In this document: positions 54,603 to 63,446 of the stretch, piece by piece | Position numbering within the stretch: position 1 is the stretch's first letter | Layout: each line of letters opens with the position of its first letter | From: Christensenella timonensis | GTDB lineage: Bacteria > Bacillota > Clostridia > Christensenellales > Christensenellaceae | DNA length: 64,000 nucleotides | Assembly: GCF_900087015.1 (NCBI RefSeq) | Contig: NZ_FLKP01000001.1 | Span: forward strand, 248,001 to 312,000 | Reading direction: 5' to 3' | Position numbers and translations under genes: made by a program | Notes under the pieces: model-generated | What the model saw: the letters and a program-made list of their open reading frames with translations, nothing else | Database searches by the model: none | Told to the model about the DNA's origin: nothing

Positions 54603-55517
54603 ATGTCGTTTTCATCGACTGCCAAGGACGAGATCTGTACATTGCAGGTAACGGACGACTGCTGTATCATGGCGGAGCTGTGTGCCTTGACGCTCGTATG
54701 CGGAAATCTGAAAATCAATTCGACCGGTGTACATATCCACTATAATACGGAAAATATGGCGGTGGCCAAACGGATATACGGCACGCTCACACGGGTCTTA
54801 AAAATCGAGGCGGACATACAGGTAAAGGATAACCTGCTGAAAAAAAAGCATTCCTACGCCATTGCCGTGGACGACGCACCGCTTTTGCTTTCCGCGCTGG
54901 GCCTGGAGGGAAACCTTTTGACGGACGCAGTCCCCCCTTCCTATATGCTGGAAAAAGAATGTTGCGGTATCTGCGTTTTGCGCGGCGCGTTTTTGGGCGG
55001 CGGAACCGTTTCCAATCCCAAAAAGAATTACCATCTGGAATTTGTGGTAAATTCGGAGGCTTATGCCAATGTACTCTGTAAATTATTGAAAAACAACCAA
55101 ATCCACGCAAAAACTATTCCCCGCAAGCAAAATTTTGTGGTATACTTAAATGAAGGGGATAGTATTGCCGCTTTTCTTGCCTTGGTAGGTGCATATTCTT
55201 CTATATTGAATTTTGAAAATGTACGTATCTTAAAGGAAATGCGCAATAATGTAAATCGCGCGGTCAATTGTGAAACGGCAAACATCAGCAAGACTGTAAA
55301 CGCCGCGATGGCGCAACTTAAGAGCATCCGACTGATCGATCGGCAGGTCGGTCTTGAAAACTTGAGCGATACGCTACGCGAGGCGGCCCAGTTGCGTTTA
55401 TCCCATCCGGAAGCGACCTTGCAGGAATTATGCGAACTGAATGGGACGACCAAATCCGCGATGAACCACCGGCTTCGCAAGTTGAACGCAATCGCGGAAG
55501 ACTTAAAGAACCACTGA
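54603..55517 (+). CDS. whiA: WhiA DNA-binding protein
   Basis: This 304-aa protein has an N-terminal LAGLIDADG-like fold (about 1-195; GAFLGGGTVSNPKKNYHLE) and a C-terminal HTH (about 215-304, ATLQELCELNGTTKSAMNHRLRKL). WhiA affects cell division and chromosome segregation in Gram-positive bacteria. ATG after CGGAGGGCG. Confidence 0.92.
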   Translation: MSFSSTAKDEICTLQVTDDCCIMAELCALTLVCGNLKINSTGVHIHYNTENMAVAKRIYGTLTRVLKIEADIQVKDNLLKKKHSYAIAVDDAPLLLSALGLEGNLLTDAVPPSYMLEKECCGICVLRGAFLGGGTVSNPKKNYHLEFVVNSEAYANVLCKLLKNNQIHAKTIPRKQNFVVYLNEGDSIAAFLALVGAYSSILNFENVRILKEMRNNVNRAVNCETANISKTVNAAMAQLKSIRLIDRQVGLENLSDTLREAAQLRLSHPEATLQELCELNGTTKSAMNHRLRKLNAIAEDLKNH

Positions 55518-55583
55518 CTGCAAAACAGCTTTATAAGGCTCACGGCAAATGATTGCCGTCCATCACAGCAAGGAGGTTTTGGT

Positions 55584-55847
55584 ATGATTTACAAAGAATT
55601 GGTGATTAGAAGCAACGATGGTCTAAAGGCAAAGGCTGCGGCGAGCTTTGTACAGGTCGCAAACCAGTTCGACGCCCAGATCCTGATCGAATTTTCCAAC
55701 AAAAAAATCAACGCAAAAAGTATTATGGGGCTTCTTTCGCTGGGGGTAAAATCCGGCGAGTCCATTTATGTCTTTGCGAACGGCGCGGACGAAAAAGAAG
55801 CGATCGAAGCGCTGGCGGAGCTTGTGGATAACAACTTCGGCGAATAA
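55584..55847 (+). CDS. HPr-like/Crh-like phosphocarrier homologue without active His
   Basis: This 87-aa protein has the HPr fold, but the active-site motif reads GLKAKAA: His15 is replaced by Lys (K15), Arg17 by Lys and Pro18 by Ala. Ser46 with its context (NAKSIMGLLSLG) is intact. It cannot take phosphate from enzyme I but could be phosphorylated by HprK, encoded in the same operon, so it is probably a Crh-type regulator. AAGGAGG lies eight bases before the ATG. Confidence 0.88.
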   Translation: MIYKELVIRSNDGLKAKAAASFVQVANQFDAQILIEFSNKKINAKSIMGLLSLGVKSGESIYVFANGADEKEAIEALAELVDNNFGE

Positions 55848-55860
55848 AAAGTAAAACAAA

Positions 55861-55892
55861 AACGGTATGGCCAATGGCCGTACCGTTTTTTT
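55861..55892. terminator. Bidirectional operon terminator
   Basis: A perfect 12-bp stem (AACGGTATGGCC with GGCCGTACCGTT) with A-run before and TTTTTTT after. It ends the hprK operon and, on the other strand, the VOC gene. Confidence 0.9.
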
Positions 55893-55896
55893 GTGC

Positions 55897-56316
55897 TTAT
55901 TTGTTATGTTGCCCGTCACCGTGCATAATATGCCACTGCACGCCGAATCGGTCGGTCACCATGCCGTAAAGCCCGCTCCAGAACGTCTCTTCAAGCTCCA
56001 TGCCCACGGTTCCGCCTTCCTTGAGCGCGTTAAACAGCCGCCTTACCTCTTCTTTATCAGGAACGCTTAGCGTAAGCTGGATGTTGTTCCCCTTCACACA
56101 TTCCATATCGGATGGGAAATCCATGAACATCACATTACAGCCGCCGATCATCAGGTCGGTGTACATGATGCGATCCCGGTCTTTTTCGCTGGTATTTGCG
56201 CCCGGCGCCTCGCCGTACGTCATCATGCGCGGCGTTTCAGCCCCAAACACCTCCGCATAAAACTCCACCGCCTCACGGCAGTTTCCGTCAAAGTTCACAA
56301 AAACACTGAATGTCAT
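55897..56316 (-). CDS. PhnB-like VOC family protein
   Basis: This 139-aa protein has the VOC fold with FVNFDGNCREAVEFYAEVFG and a C-terminal DRFGVQWHIMHG. It belongs to the PhnB-like group annotated as 3-demethylubiquinone methyltransferase-like, though that activity is not expected here. Stand-alone gene. Confidence 0.85.
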   Translation of the reverse strand: MTFSVFVNFDGNCREAVEFYAEVFGAETPRMMTYGEAPGANTSEKDRDRIMYTDLMIGGCNVMFMDFPSDMECVKGNNIQLTLSVPDKEEVRRLFNALKEGGTVGMELEETFWSGLYGMVTDRFGVQWHIMHGDGQHNK

Positions 56317-56379
56317 AGTACGTTCTCCTTTTCTGTTTTTAGTATGCTTCCTATAACACCCATAGGCCGGGCCGAAACA

Positions 56380-58206
56380 TCAATCCTTCCCATCCGGGTG
56401 AAAATGCCGGTATACCGTTTCCGCGACACTGCGCGGCACGCCTTTTACAGCCTCGATATCTTTAAGCGACGCTTCCTTTAGCCGTTTTATACTGCCGAAT
56501 GTCTTGAGCAGCGTGCGCTTTCTCGTACCTCCTACGCCTTCGATCAGGTCGAGCTCGCCCGTATGGTGCCGCTTTTCGCGCAGTTTGCGGTGGTATGTGA
56601 TCGCGAACCGGTGCGCTTCGTCGCGGATCCCCGTCACGAGGCGGTATTCAGGGCTGCCTACCCGCAGCAATATGCTTTCTTCCCTGCCGGGTACAAATAT
56701 CTCTTCCTGCTTTTTGGCCAGGCTCACGATGGGAATATCTTCACACCCCAGTGCAAACAATGCGTCGCGCGCCGCGCTGAGCTGTCCTTTGCCGCCGTCG
56801 ATAATGATGAGGTCTGGCATAGGCAAAAAGCTCTCATCCCCCTGAAGGCCGCGCATCAGCCTGCGTTCCAGCGTTTCATTCATGGAGGCAAAATCGTTCG
56901 CGCCCTCAAAGCTCTTGATCCTGAAATGCCGGTATTTCTTGCGGTCGGGTTTCCCGTCCGTAAAAACGACCATCGAAGCAACGTTGTTCGTCCCCTGCGT
57001 ATTGGAAATATCGTAACATTCGATACGCCCAGGCGTTTCGGGCAGCCCCAGCGCCTTGGCAAGGTTGCCTGCCGCTGCCTGCCGCTGCTTTTTCGCGCCT
57101 TCCTTGATCTTGACCGCGTCGAGCGCGTTCTTGCGCGCGAGCTCCGCCAGCTTGCGGTTATCGCCGCGCACCGCCTCTTTGATCTCCACCTTGGAACCGC
57201 GCTTTGCGCTCAGCCATTCCTCTAAAAGCTCGTGGTCGTCCGGCCGGGGCAGCGTATAGATATGCTTGGGTATCCCGCTTTGATCCGTATAGTACTGTTG
57301 CAGGAATTCACGCATCATTTCAGGAAGCGGTTCGTTATGATAATCGAGGTAATATTTCTGTGCGTAATTCAGCTTGCCGTTACGAAACAAAAATGCCTGC
57401 ACTACCGCCGTTTCCAGCCCCTTTTCGATTGCGAACACGTCCTTATCGTTTAAGTTGGGGAAGCCGGCCCGCTGTTTTTCGCGGATACGGTCGATGAGCG
57501 CAAGCCGGTCGCGCAGCAGCGCCGCCTGCTCAAAGTTAAGCTCTTCCGCCGCCTTTTCCATCTTGCGCACCATCTCCTTTTTCAGCGCATTGTTGCTGCC
57601 GGAGATGACGCTGATGACCTCTTTGACAAGCTCGCCGTATTCCTCTTTTGAAACCCTGCCCGTGCACGGCCCGATACACCGTCCCATTTCGTAATTGAGG
57701 CACGGGCGCTCTCCCCGCGCGATCATGCGGGCAATATCGTTGTTGCAGCTCCGAAGCGGGTAAAGCCGCCCGATCTGGTCGAGAACATCGCGGATGATGT
57801 GCGCCGCAATAAACGGCCCGTAATATTTGGCGCCGTCGTCCTTTACCTTGCGCACCACGGTAAAACGCGGAAAATCCTCCCGCAGGTCCACCCGTACATA
57901 CGGGAAATGCTTGTCGTCCTTTAAGAGGATATTGTAATACGGCCGGAATTTCTTGATCAGGTTACATTCCAGGATCAGCGCTTCCAGCTCCGTATCGGTG
58001 ATGATATATTCAAAGTCGTCGATGTGCGACACCATAGCCGCGACCTTGGTATATTTCTGCGCTTCCTTGCGGAAATATTGGCTGACGCGGTTTTTCAGCA
58101 CCCGCGCCTTGCCCACATATATGACCTTGCCATCCACATCGCGCATGATGTACACGCCCGGATTTTGCGGCAGGTTTTTGATTTTTTTCTCCAGTTTTTT
58201 GTTCAT
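56380..58206 (-). CDS. uvrC: Excinuclease ABC subunit C
   Basis: This 608-aa nuclease makes the incisions in nucleotide excision repair. It has the GIY-YIG domain (PGVYIMRDVDGKVIYVGKA, about 17-35), a Cys cluster with CLNYEMGRCIGPC, the UVR motif (about 205-240), the RNase H-like endonuclease region (IECYDISN; LIIDGGKGQL) and a C-terminal HhH pair. It abuts the PBP gene. Confidence 0.95.
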   Translation of the reverse strand: MNKKLEKKIKNLPQNPGVYIMRDVDGKVIYVGKARVLKNRVSQYFRKEAQKYTKVAAMVSHIDDFEYIITDTELEALILECNLIKKFRPYYNILLKDDKHFPYVRVDLREDFPRFTVVRKVKDDGAKYYGPFIAAHIIRDVLDQIGRLYPLRSCNNDIARMIARGERPCLNYEMGRCIGPCTGRVSKEEYGELVKEVISVISGSNNALKKEMVRKMEKAAEELNFEQAALLRDRLALIDRIREKQRAGFPNLNDKDVFAIEKGLETAVVQAFLFRNGKLNYAQKYYLDYHNEPLPEMMREFLQQYYTDQSGIPKHIYTLPRPDDHELLEEWLSAKRGSKVEIKEAVRGDNRKLAELARKNALDAVKIKEGAKKQRQAAAGNLAKALGLPETPGRIECYDISNTQGTNNVASMVVFTDGKPDRKKYRHFRIKSFEGANDFASMNETLERRLMRGLQGDESFLPMPDLIIIDGGKGQLSAARDALFALGCEDIPIVSLAKKQEEIFVPGREESILLRVGSPEYRLVTGIRDEAHRFAITYHRKLREKRHHTGELDLIEGVGGTRKRTLLKTFGSIKRLKEASLKDIEAVKGVPRSVAETVYRHFHPDGKD

Positions 58207-59597
58207 TAATATCCCTTATCGACCGCTTTGCCCAGGATGCTTCCCGCAAGCGGCGTCGCGTATGCCGAACCAAAGCCCCCGCCTTCACCCAGGACTGCGA
58301 TCGCCAGCGGATGATCCGCGTCCTCTATGAAGCCGACGAACCATGAATGGTTGTCCGTTTCTCCCGTATCCGGGTTCACGTATTCCGCCGTACCCGTTTT
58401 GCCGCATACCGTCACGCCCGATACATCCGCCTTCGTCGCCGTACCGCTCGCAACCGTCTGCCGCATATACTCCCCGATCGTGGAAGCAACGCCTGCGGAC
58501 GTCACCGTCCGAAACTGCGTAGGCGTGTAGGTATACGAGCTGTTGCCGCCATAGCGAACGTCGAGCAGCGTATTTGGCTGCATCATCACGCCGCCGCCCG
58601 CGATACCCGCAGAGATCATCATGTTGTGCATGGGCGTCAGCAGGTCGTGGTATTGGCCGATCCCCGCCCACGCAAGGTCGCCCTTGTTGCCAGACACCTC
58701 AAACACACTGTTGTTCATACGGAAATCCGGGAATTTGAAGTTATAGTTGAATCCAAACTCATCCGCCGTCTTAAGCATCGCGTCGCCGCCGACCTCCACC
58801 GCAAGCTCGCCGAAATAGATGTTGCAGGATTTCTCAAACGCCGTCGCCAGGTCGACATGCCCGTGCCCGCCATCCTTGGGGCAGGTGACCTTTTGTCCCT
58901 CGATAATGGCCTCTCCTGTACAGTCGATCTCGAGATCCGTTACGCCGTTTTCGAGCGCCGCTGCCGTGGTGACGATCTTCATCGTCGACCCCGGCGGATA
59001 CAGCCCCTGCGTCACACGGTTGACGAATTTGGAACCGCTCTCATCCGTATCCTCTTTAACGGTATTCGGGTCAAAGGTCGGCTTGCTCACGCTTGCGAGG
59101 ATCTCGCCCGTTTTATAGTTCATGAGCACCACAGCCCCGTCTTTTTCCATGTTGTCGTAAATATATTCGCACAGCTCCGCGTCGATCGTCAGGTATACGT
59201 CGCCGCCCTTCTGTCCGCTCTGCACACTGGCAAATTTGTCCGCAACATTTTGGTCGTACCCGTACAGGTATTTGGCAAAATACGTTTCCGCCCCCAATGT
59301 ACGCCCGTAAATATCGCCCACGATATGGCTCACCGCGCGGCGCATATCTTCACTCTGCGCATATTTGCGCGTTTCCCCATCCGAATAGGCAAGTACGATT
59401 CCGTTGCGGTCATAAATGCTTCCCGCGTCCTTGACGTTGTTTTTGGAGGCGATCCGCGGGTTAAAAGGCGTGGTGAACCATTGGTCTCCGTACGCCACCG
59501 TGGAATACAAAAGGTATGTGCCGAGCAACACGAACAGGCAGCAGAACACTGCCAGCATGGCGCGCATATTCTTCTTGATGTTGGTTTGCTTTTTCAT
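58206..59597 (-). CDS. pbpA: PBP2-type transpeptidase (PbpA-like)
   Basis: This 463-aa class B PBP has an N-terminal membrane helix (about 12-33), a short dimerisation region and a transpeptidase domain with SxxK in GSTMK, SCN and KTGTAEY. It is shorter than division PBPs and resembles PbpA that works with RodA in elongation or sporulation. It overlaps the RodA/FtsW gene. Confidence 0.92.
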   Translation of the reverse strand: MKKQTNIKKNMRAMLAVFCCLFVLLGTYLLYSTVAYGDQWFTTPFNPRIASKNNVKDAGSIYDRNGIVLAYSDGETRKYAQSEDMRRAVSHIVGDIYGRTLGAETYFAKYLYGYDQNVADKFASVQSGQKGGDVYLTIDAELCEYIYDNMEKDGAVVLMNYKTGEILASVSKPTFDPNTVKEDTDESGSKFVNRVTQGLYPPGSTMKIVTTAAALENGVTDLEIDCTGEAIIEGQKVTCPKDGGHGHVDLATAFEKSCNIYFGELAVEVGGDAMLKTADEFGFNYNFKFPDFRMNNSVFEVSGNKGDLAWAGIGQYHDLLTPMHNMMISAGIAGGGVMMQPNTLLDVRYGGNSSYTYTPTQFRTVTSAGVASTIGEYMRQTVASGTATKADVSGVTVCGKTGTAEYVNPDTGETDNHSWFVGFIEDADHPLAIAVLGEGGGFGSAYATPLAGSILGKAVDKGY

Positions 59598-60844
59598 TCT
59601 ACCGCGCCTCCCATCTCTGCAAGCTCCGCCTCTTCATATTCGCCGTTTTTGAGGGCAACGCCTTCGATGATCCCCAGCTGCATCATTGATGCGACCATAG
59701 AACTGCCGCCCGCACTCACAAAAGGCATGGTGATGCCCGTTAAGGGGATCAGCTTGATAACCCCGCCGATGATGATGAAGCTTTGCAGCGACAGCATGAC
59801 CGTCGCGCCGAACACCAGTAATTTATCGAACGTCGTGCGCGCGTCCATGGCAATGAGGATACCGCGGATGATGAACACGAGATAAAGCGCAATGATCGCG
59901 ATGGCTACGATAATACCGAATTCTTCGGAGATCGCGGCAAAAATATAGTCGGACGTCCCCACGGGAATGACCTCCGGCATGCCGAGCCCAAGCCCCGTGC
60001 CAATCAGGCCGCCGCTGGCGATGGCTAAAAGCCCCTGCACGATCTGGTAACCCTTGTCGTTGTACGTCGCCCACGGATCCTGCCACACCTCCACGCGCGT
60101 TTTTACGTGGTCGAACATCTTATAGCTCAAAAAGGCGCCAAGAGCGAACGCGCCCAGCGCGCCCAGGGTGATCCCCACGCTTCCCGTACCAACATAAAAC
60201 ACGATCAGGAACGTACCCGCAAAAAGAAGCGCCGCCCCCAGGTCTTTGGAAAGCACCAAAATGCCCACGCACGCGATTGTAAACACAAAATACGGCCACA
60301 TGTCGCGCTTACGGTTTTTAGACGACAGGAAGTAAGCCGTCACGATCAAAAACAATATTTTGGCGAATTCGCTCGGCTGTACACTGATCCCGCCGATCCT
60401 GATCCAGTTTTTCGCGCCGCCGATCGTACTGGCAAGCACCAGCGTCAAACCCAGCATGCCGACCGCCAAGATCATAAAGGCCCAATTGGCTTTACCGAAA
60501 TCGTGCGCGCGCTTGATGACGAGCATCACGATCACCATCGCCACATTGCCGATCAGTATCCACATGAACTGCTTCATCGCCGTATCCGGGTCGAGCCGGT
60601 ATAGGATCACCATGCTGATGATGCACAAAAAATCCGCGATCAACAGCGTAAATCGCTCAAAATGTTTGAATATTTTGCGCAGGATGTTGTATTGCAGGAT
60701 AATGAACACCGCAAAGAGGATGCCGATCAGCATAGGCTGCATGTCAAACGCGCTGCCCGCAAAGGAAAGCAGCGCCATGCCCGACAGCAAAAATAATATC
60801 ATAAATGTAAGCACGATCCCCGCGCCGTATCTTTTAATGATCAT
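59594..60844 (-). CDS. RodA/FtsW/SpoVE family glycosyltransferase
   Basis: This 416-aa SEDS protein has about ten helices and the conserved block around GGAKNWIRIGGISVQPSEFAKI and GTSDYIFAAISEEFG. It polymerises peptidoglycan with the adjacent PbpA. It overlaps FHA upstream by 11 bases. Confidence 0.92.
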   Translation of the reverse strand: MIIKRYGAGIVLTFMILFLLSGMALLSFAGSAFDMQPMLIGILFAVFIILQYNILRKIFKHFERFTLLIADFLCIISMVILYRLDPDTAMKQFMWILIGNVAMVIVMLVIKRAHDFGKANWAFMILAVGMLGLTLVLASTIGGAKNWIRIGGISVQPSEFAKILFLIVTAYFLSSKNRKRDMWPYFVFTIACVGILVLSKDLGAALLFAGTFLIVFYVGTGSVGITLGALGAFALGAFLSYKMFDHVKTRVEVWQDPWATYNDKGYQIVQGLLAIASGGLIGTGLGLGMPEVIPVGTSDYIFAAISEEFGIIVAIAIIALYLVFIIRGILIAMDARTTFDKLLVFGATVMLSLQSFIIIGGVIKLIPLTGITMPFVSAGGSSMVASMMQLGIIEGVALKNGEYEEAELAEMGGAVE

Positions 60845-61298
60845 TGCCTATCCCTATCCTCGTCCTTTTGAAGTAGATGCGCATGCTGACGTCCCCAAAG
60901 GAAAGCTTGTCCCCCGTCTTCAGCTTATGCGTACTTGTCGCGCGGCGGTCGTTGATCTTTGTCTCCGCCCTGTCCGACGGCTTAATATAATAGTCGTCAT
61001 CTTCAAAAAAAATTACCGCGTGCCGGGGTGCGACCGTTCTGTCCGGCAGGACGATATCGCAGGCATCCGCACTGCCGATACTGTTTTCCTGCGTCAATCC
61101 GAACCGGTCGCCGATAAATTCCTGCGGCCCAGCAATGATCTGCATATACCCGCCAAACTGGCCGACCTGTGTCATGACCTGCCTTTTCTGCTGGTATTCT
61201 TTATACGAAATATAGATCACCGCGATGAGTATCACAAGCACCAGGGCGATAAACCAATAGCGCATCGCGTATGAGGCGACTTCAAAAGCCTGTTCCAT
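60834..61298 (-). CDS. FHA-domain membrane protein
   Basis: This 154-aa protein has one helix (about 12-32) and an FHA domain (about 70-145: NSIGSADACDIVLPDRTVAPRHAVIF...LKTGDKLSFGDV). FHA domains bind phosphothreonine. The FHA-RodA-PbpA order is like that of Actinobacteria, where a kinase regulates wall growth. Confidence 0.85.
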   Translation of the reverse strand: MEQAFEVASYAMRYWFIALVLVILIAVIYISYKEYQQKRQVMTQVGQFGGYMQIIAGPQEFIGDRFGLTQENSIGSADACDIVLPDRTVAPRHAVIFFEDDDYYIKPSDRAETKINDRRATSTHKLKTGDKLSFGDVSMRIYFKRTRIGIGNDH

Positions 61299-61359
61299 AC
61301 CTGTCTCCTAAATCGATTCTTCTGTTTGTTTGACGCAGGTCGCCGCGGGAAAGTTCCCT

Positions 61360-61902
61360 TTAAAACCTGCTGCTGCCGACCAGCCTGCTGCGCAGTGCGC
61401 CATAATACCAATGCGCGGCCTTGGAAAACAGCCAATCGTAGAACAAAAAGATGAGTTCTCCCGCAACTACGAGGCCCCACCACGGGATATTGAAGGGGAT
61501 CTGGGCAATCATCCAGCCGTCTGTAAAGAAGTATATCAGCGCCGCGCAGACATTGAAATAAACGAGCTTCACGATGACCGCGCCCGCACCCTGCCGACTG
61601 CCGTCAACATAAAATTTGAAAATAGCGTAATGTCCAAAGAAAAAGAGATAGGGCAGCATGCCGAGCTTTACCGGAACGATCAAAAAACCGAGGAACAGGA
61701 CGGCTGTGAACGTAACAAACGCCGTTACCGTCCTGCGCTCCATCATGATCCCCATCAAAAAGACCGACGATATAAAATAAAATGTGATACGAAGCGCCGG
61801 CAGCACGTTGGCCAGGTACACGCACAGCAGCGTGAGCGCCGCGAACATCACTACCAGGCTCCCTTTGTTGGAGCTTCGCTTGTAACCTCTTCCTCTGACC
61901 AT
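61360..61902 (-). CDS. Multi-pass membrane protein of unknown function
   Basis: This 180-aa protein has five hydrophobic segments (about 15-32, 35-55, 58-80, 108-130, 135-160) with basic ends. No family was recognised; it lies in the cell-wall cluster and could aid export or wall assembly. Confidence 0.65.
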   Translation of the reverse strand: MVRGRGYKRSSNKGSLVVMFAALTLLCVYLANVLPALRITFYFISSVFLMGIMMERRTVTAFVTFTAVLFLGFLIVPVKLGMLPYLFFFGHYAIFKFYVDGSRQGAGAVIVKLVYFNVCAALIYFFTDGWMIAQIPFNIPWWGLVVAGELIFLFYDWLFSKAAHWYYGALRSRLVGSSRF

Positions 61903-61913
61903 TCCTTATCCTC

Positions 61914-62492
61914 TTAAATACAACAGAACATGCCGCGCCCACAGCACAGGCTGAGGCCCGCGCACGCGCAAATCCCGCAGGGAACGCACATTTTCCCGTT
62001 CATCTGTATGCCGCCTTCCGGCATATCCCCAAAATCCATATACGCGCCTGCCTGCTGTGACATCGCGCGCATCGCGTTTTCGTATTCCCTGTTTCCCGGC
62101 TCCATCTGGTACGCGCGCGTAAAATGCTCCGCCGCACCGTCGTACCATCCGCGCCGCAAAAGGACGATCCCCATCAAAAAATGCCATTCCGCCGGACGCT
62201 CGCTCATGCGGTTGAGCATCGCTTCCGCTTCGCCGATCGCTCCGCGCTGGATCGCCGCGCGCACCGAGGCAAACTCCGGCGTACTGCTCCACTGGTAATT
62301 TCCCTGCCGTATCTTTGTGACCATATCATAGGCCGCGTTTACCTGTTTTAGCTTCTCGCTCGCCGCAGCCTGTTTTTGCGGATCGTTCGCAAAGCGATCC
62401 GGATGGTATTTTTTTACCAGCTTCCGGTACGCCGCCTTGATCTCTTCATCCGTAGCGTTTTCCGTAACGCCCAGTACCTCGTATGGGTTCAT
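61914..62492 (-). CDS. J-domain protein with Cys-rich tail
   Basis: This 192-aa protein begins with a J domain (NPYEVLGVTENATDEEIKAAYRKLVKKYHPDRF, HPD present), followed by a TPR-like helical segment (about 80-150) and a C-terminus with eight Cys (CVPCGICACAGLSLCC...CC). It likely recruits DnaK to a client; the Cys cluster may bind a metal or a membrane. Confidence 0.85.
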   Translation of the reverse strand: MNPYEVLGVTENATDEEIKAAYRKLVKKYHPDRFANDPQKQAAASEKLKQVNAAYDMVTKIRQGNYQWSSTPEFASVRAAIQRGAIGEAEAMLNRMSERPAEWHFLMGIVLLRRGWYDGAAEHFTRAYQMEPGNREYENAMRAMSQQAGAYMDFGDMPEGGIQMNGKMCVPCGICACAGLSLCCGRGMFCCI

Positions 62493-62509
62493 TCAAATTC
62501 CCTTCGTAT

Positions 62510-63346
62510 TTACCTGATCTGTGCAGTAAGGCGCGGCTGTCCGCAGACGATCCGTTCCGTCTGTTCCCGCAGCCCCAAATAGATGATATTCTGCAGCAGT
62601 TCCTTATTCTTTTGCAGCGACAGCTTTTCCAGCGCCTGCGCCGCCTGTGCCAGCGAATACTGCATGCTGCGCAATATCTCCTGCTGCGCGCTTTGCGTCC
62701 TCTTTTCATAGCGGCACGCATAGACGTTGTATTCCCCGGCGGCCTCATCCTTTTCCCAGTCCTCCGCCGCGTCGATCAGGTAGACCCACCGCCCGAGGCT
62801 GTAGCCAAGGTCGTAGAGGACATGCGACTGCAAAACGTCTACATCCTCGAACACCGTGCCCAAAAGCCGTGCATAAGTATCCGCGACCGCATCCGTACTG
62901 TCTGTTTTTCCATCCTCTAACCGGTGCAGCTCATCGATCGTCTTTTCCGCGACCTCCACGATATGCGGGTGTTTGTCCGCCGCCTTGCGGTAGGCCTTCT
63001 TTAAAAAAAGTTGCAGCAGACGGCCCTTTCCTTTGTCGCGCACATCGTCCGCCGCCTTGAAGTAAGCCATCAGGATATTGACGTCCGCCGCATACCCTGC
63101 CGCGTCCGAGACGACCTTGCTCCTTTTCTCAAAAGGATGCAGGCCGCATTTGCATGGCTGCACCACCGTCCCGCCTTCGCACAGGCTGTCCGCAAGCAGA
63201 TATAAAAAAACGCTGTCAAAATTGAGCACTGCCGTTTTCCTGTAACCACTTTTCAAGGCCTTGCACAGCCCGCAGTAGTACGCCCGGAACAGTTCGTATT
63301 CCCGCACTTTGAGCTCGCATACCTTTGGGACGATATATCCAAACAT
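62510..63346 (-). CDS. DUF5685 family protein
   Basis: This 278-aa protein has the N-terminal FGYIVPKVCELKVREYELFRAYYCGLCKAL block with Cys pairs, then a helical remainder with DVLQSHVLYDLGYSLGRWVYLIDAAED. It matches DUF5685; function unknown. It precedes the J-domain gene and may be cotranscribed with it. Confidence 0.8.
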   Translation of the reverse strand: MFGYIVPKVCELKVREYELFRAYYCGLCKALKSGYRKTAVLNFDSVFLYLLADSLCEGGTVVQPCKCGLHPFEKRSKVVSDAAGYAADVNILMAYFKAADDVRDKGKGRLLQLFLKKAYRKAADKHPHIVEVAEKTIDELHRLEDGKTDSTDAVADTYARLLGTVFEDVDVLQSHVLYDLGYSLGRWVYLIDAAEDWEKDEAAGEYNVYACRYEKRTQSAQQEILRSMQYSLAQAAQALEKLSLQKNKELLQNIIYLGLREQTERIVCGQPRLTAQIR

Positions 63347-63391
63347 ACGGATATTATATCATCAAACCCTGCCCGTTTCCATGTTTCCCAT

Positions 63392-63423
63392 AAAAAAAGG
63401 CTTTCATCCAGACGACAAAAGCC
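63392..63423 (-). terminator. trpS terminator
   Basis: On the - strand GGCTTT pairs with AAAGCC and runs into seven T, 24 bases past the trpS stop. Confidence 0.75.
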
Positions 63424-63446
63424 AAATTTTCAGAGTTTGTTAACAT

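Noticed and set aside
58347-59885. 512-aa + strand open frame over pbpA and rodA
   Set aside because: It is antisense to two genes with clear motifs and has an Arg/His-rich composition typical of a shadow frame.
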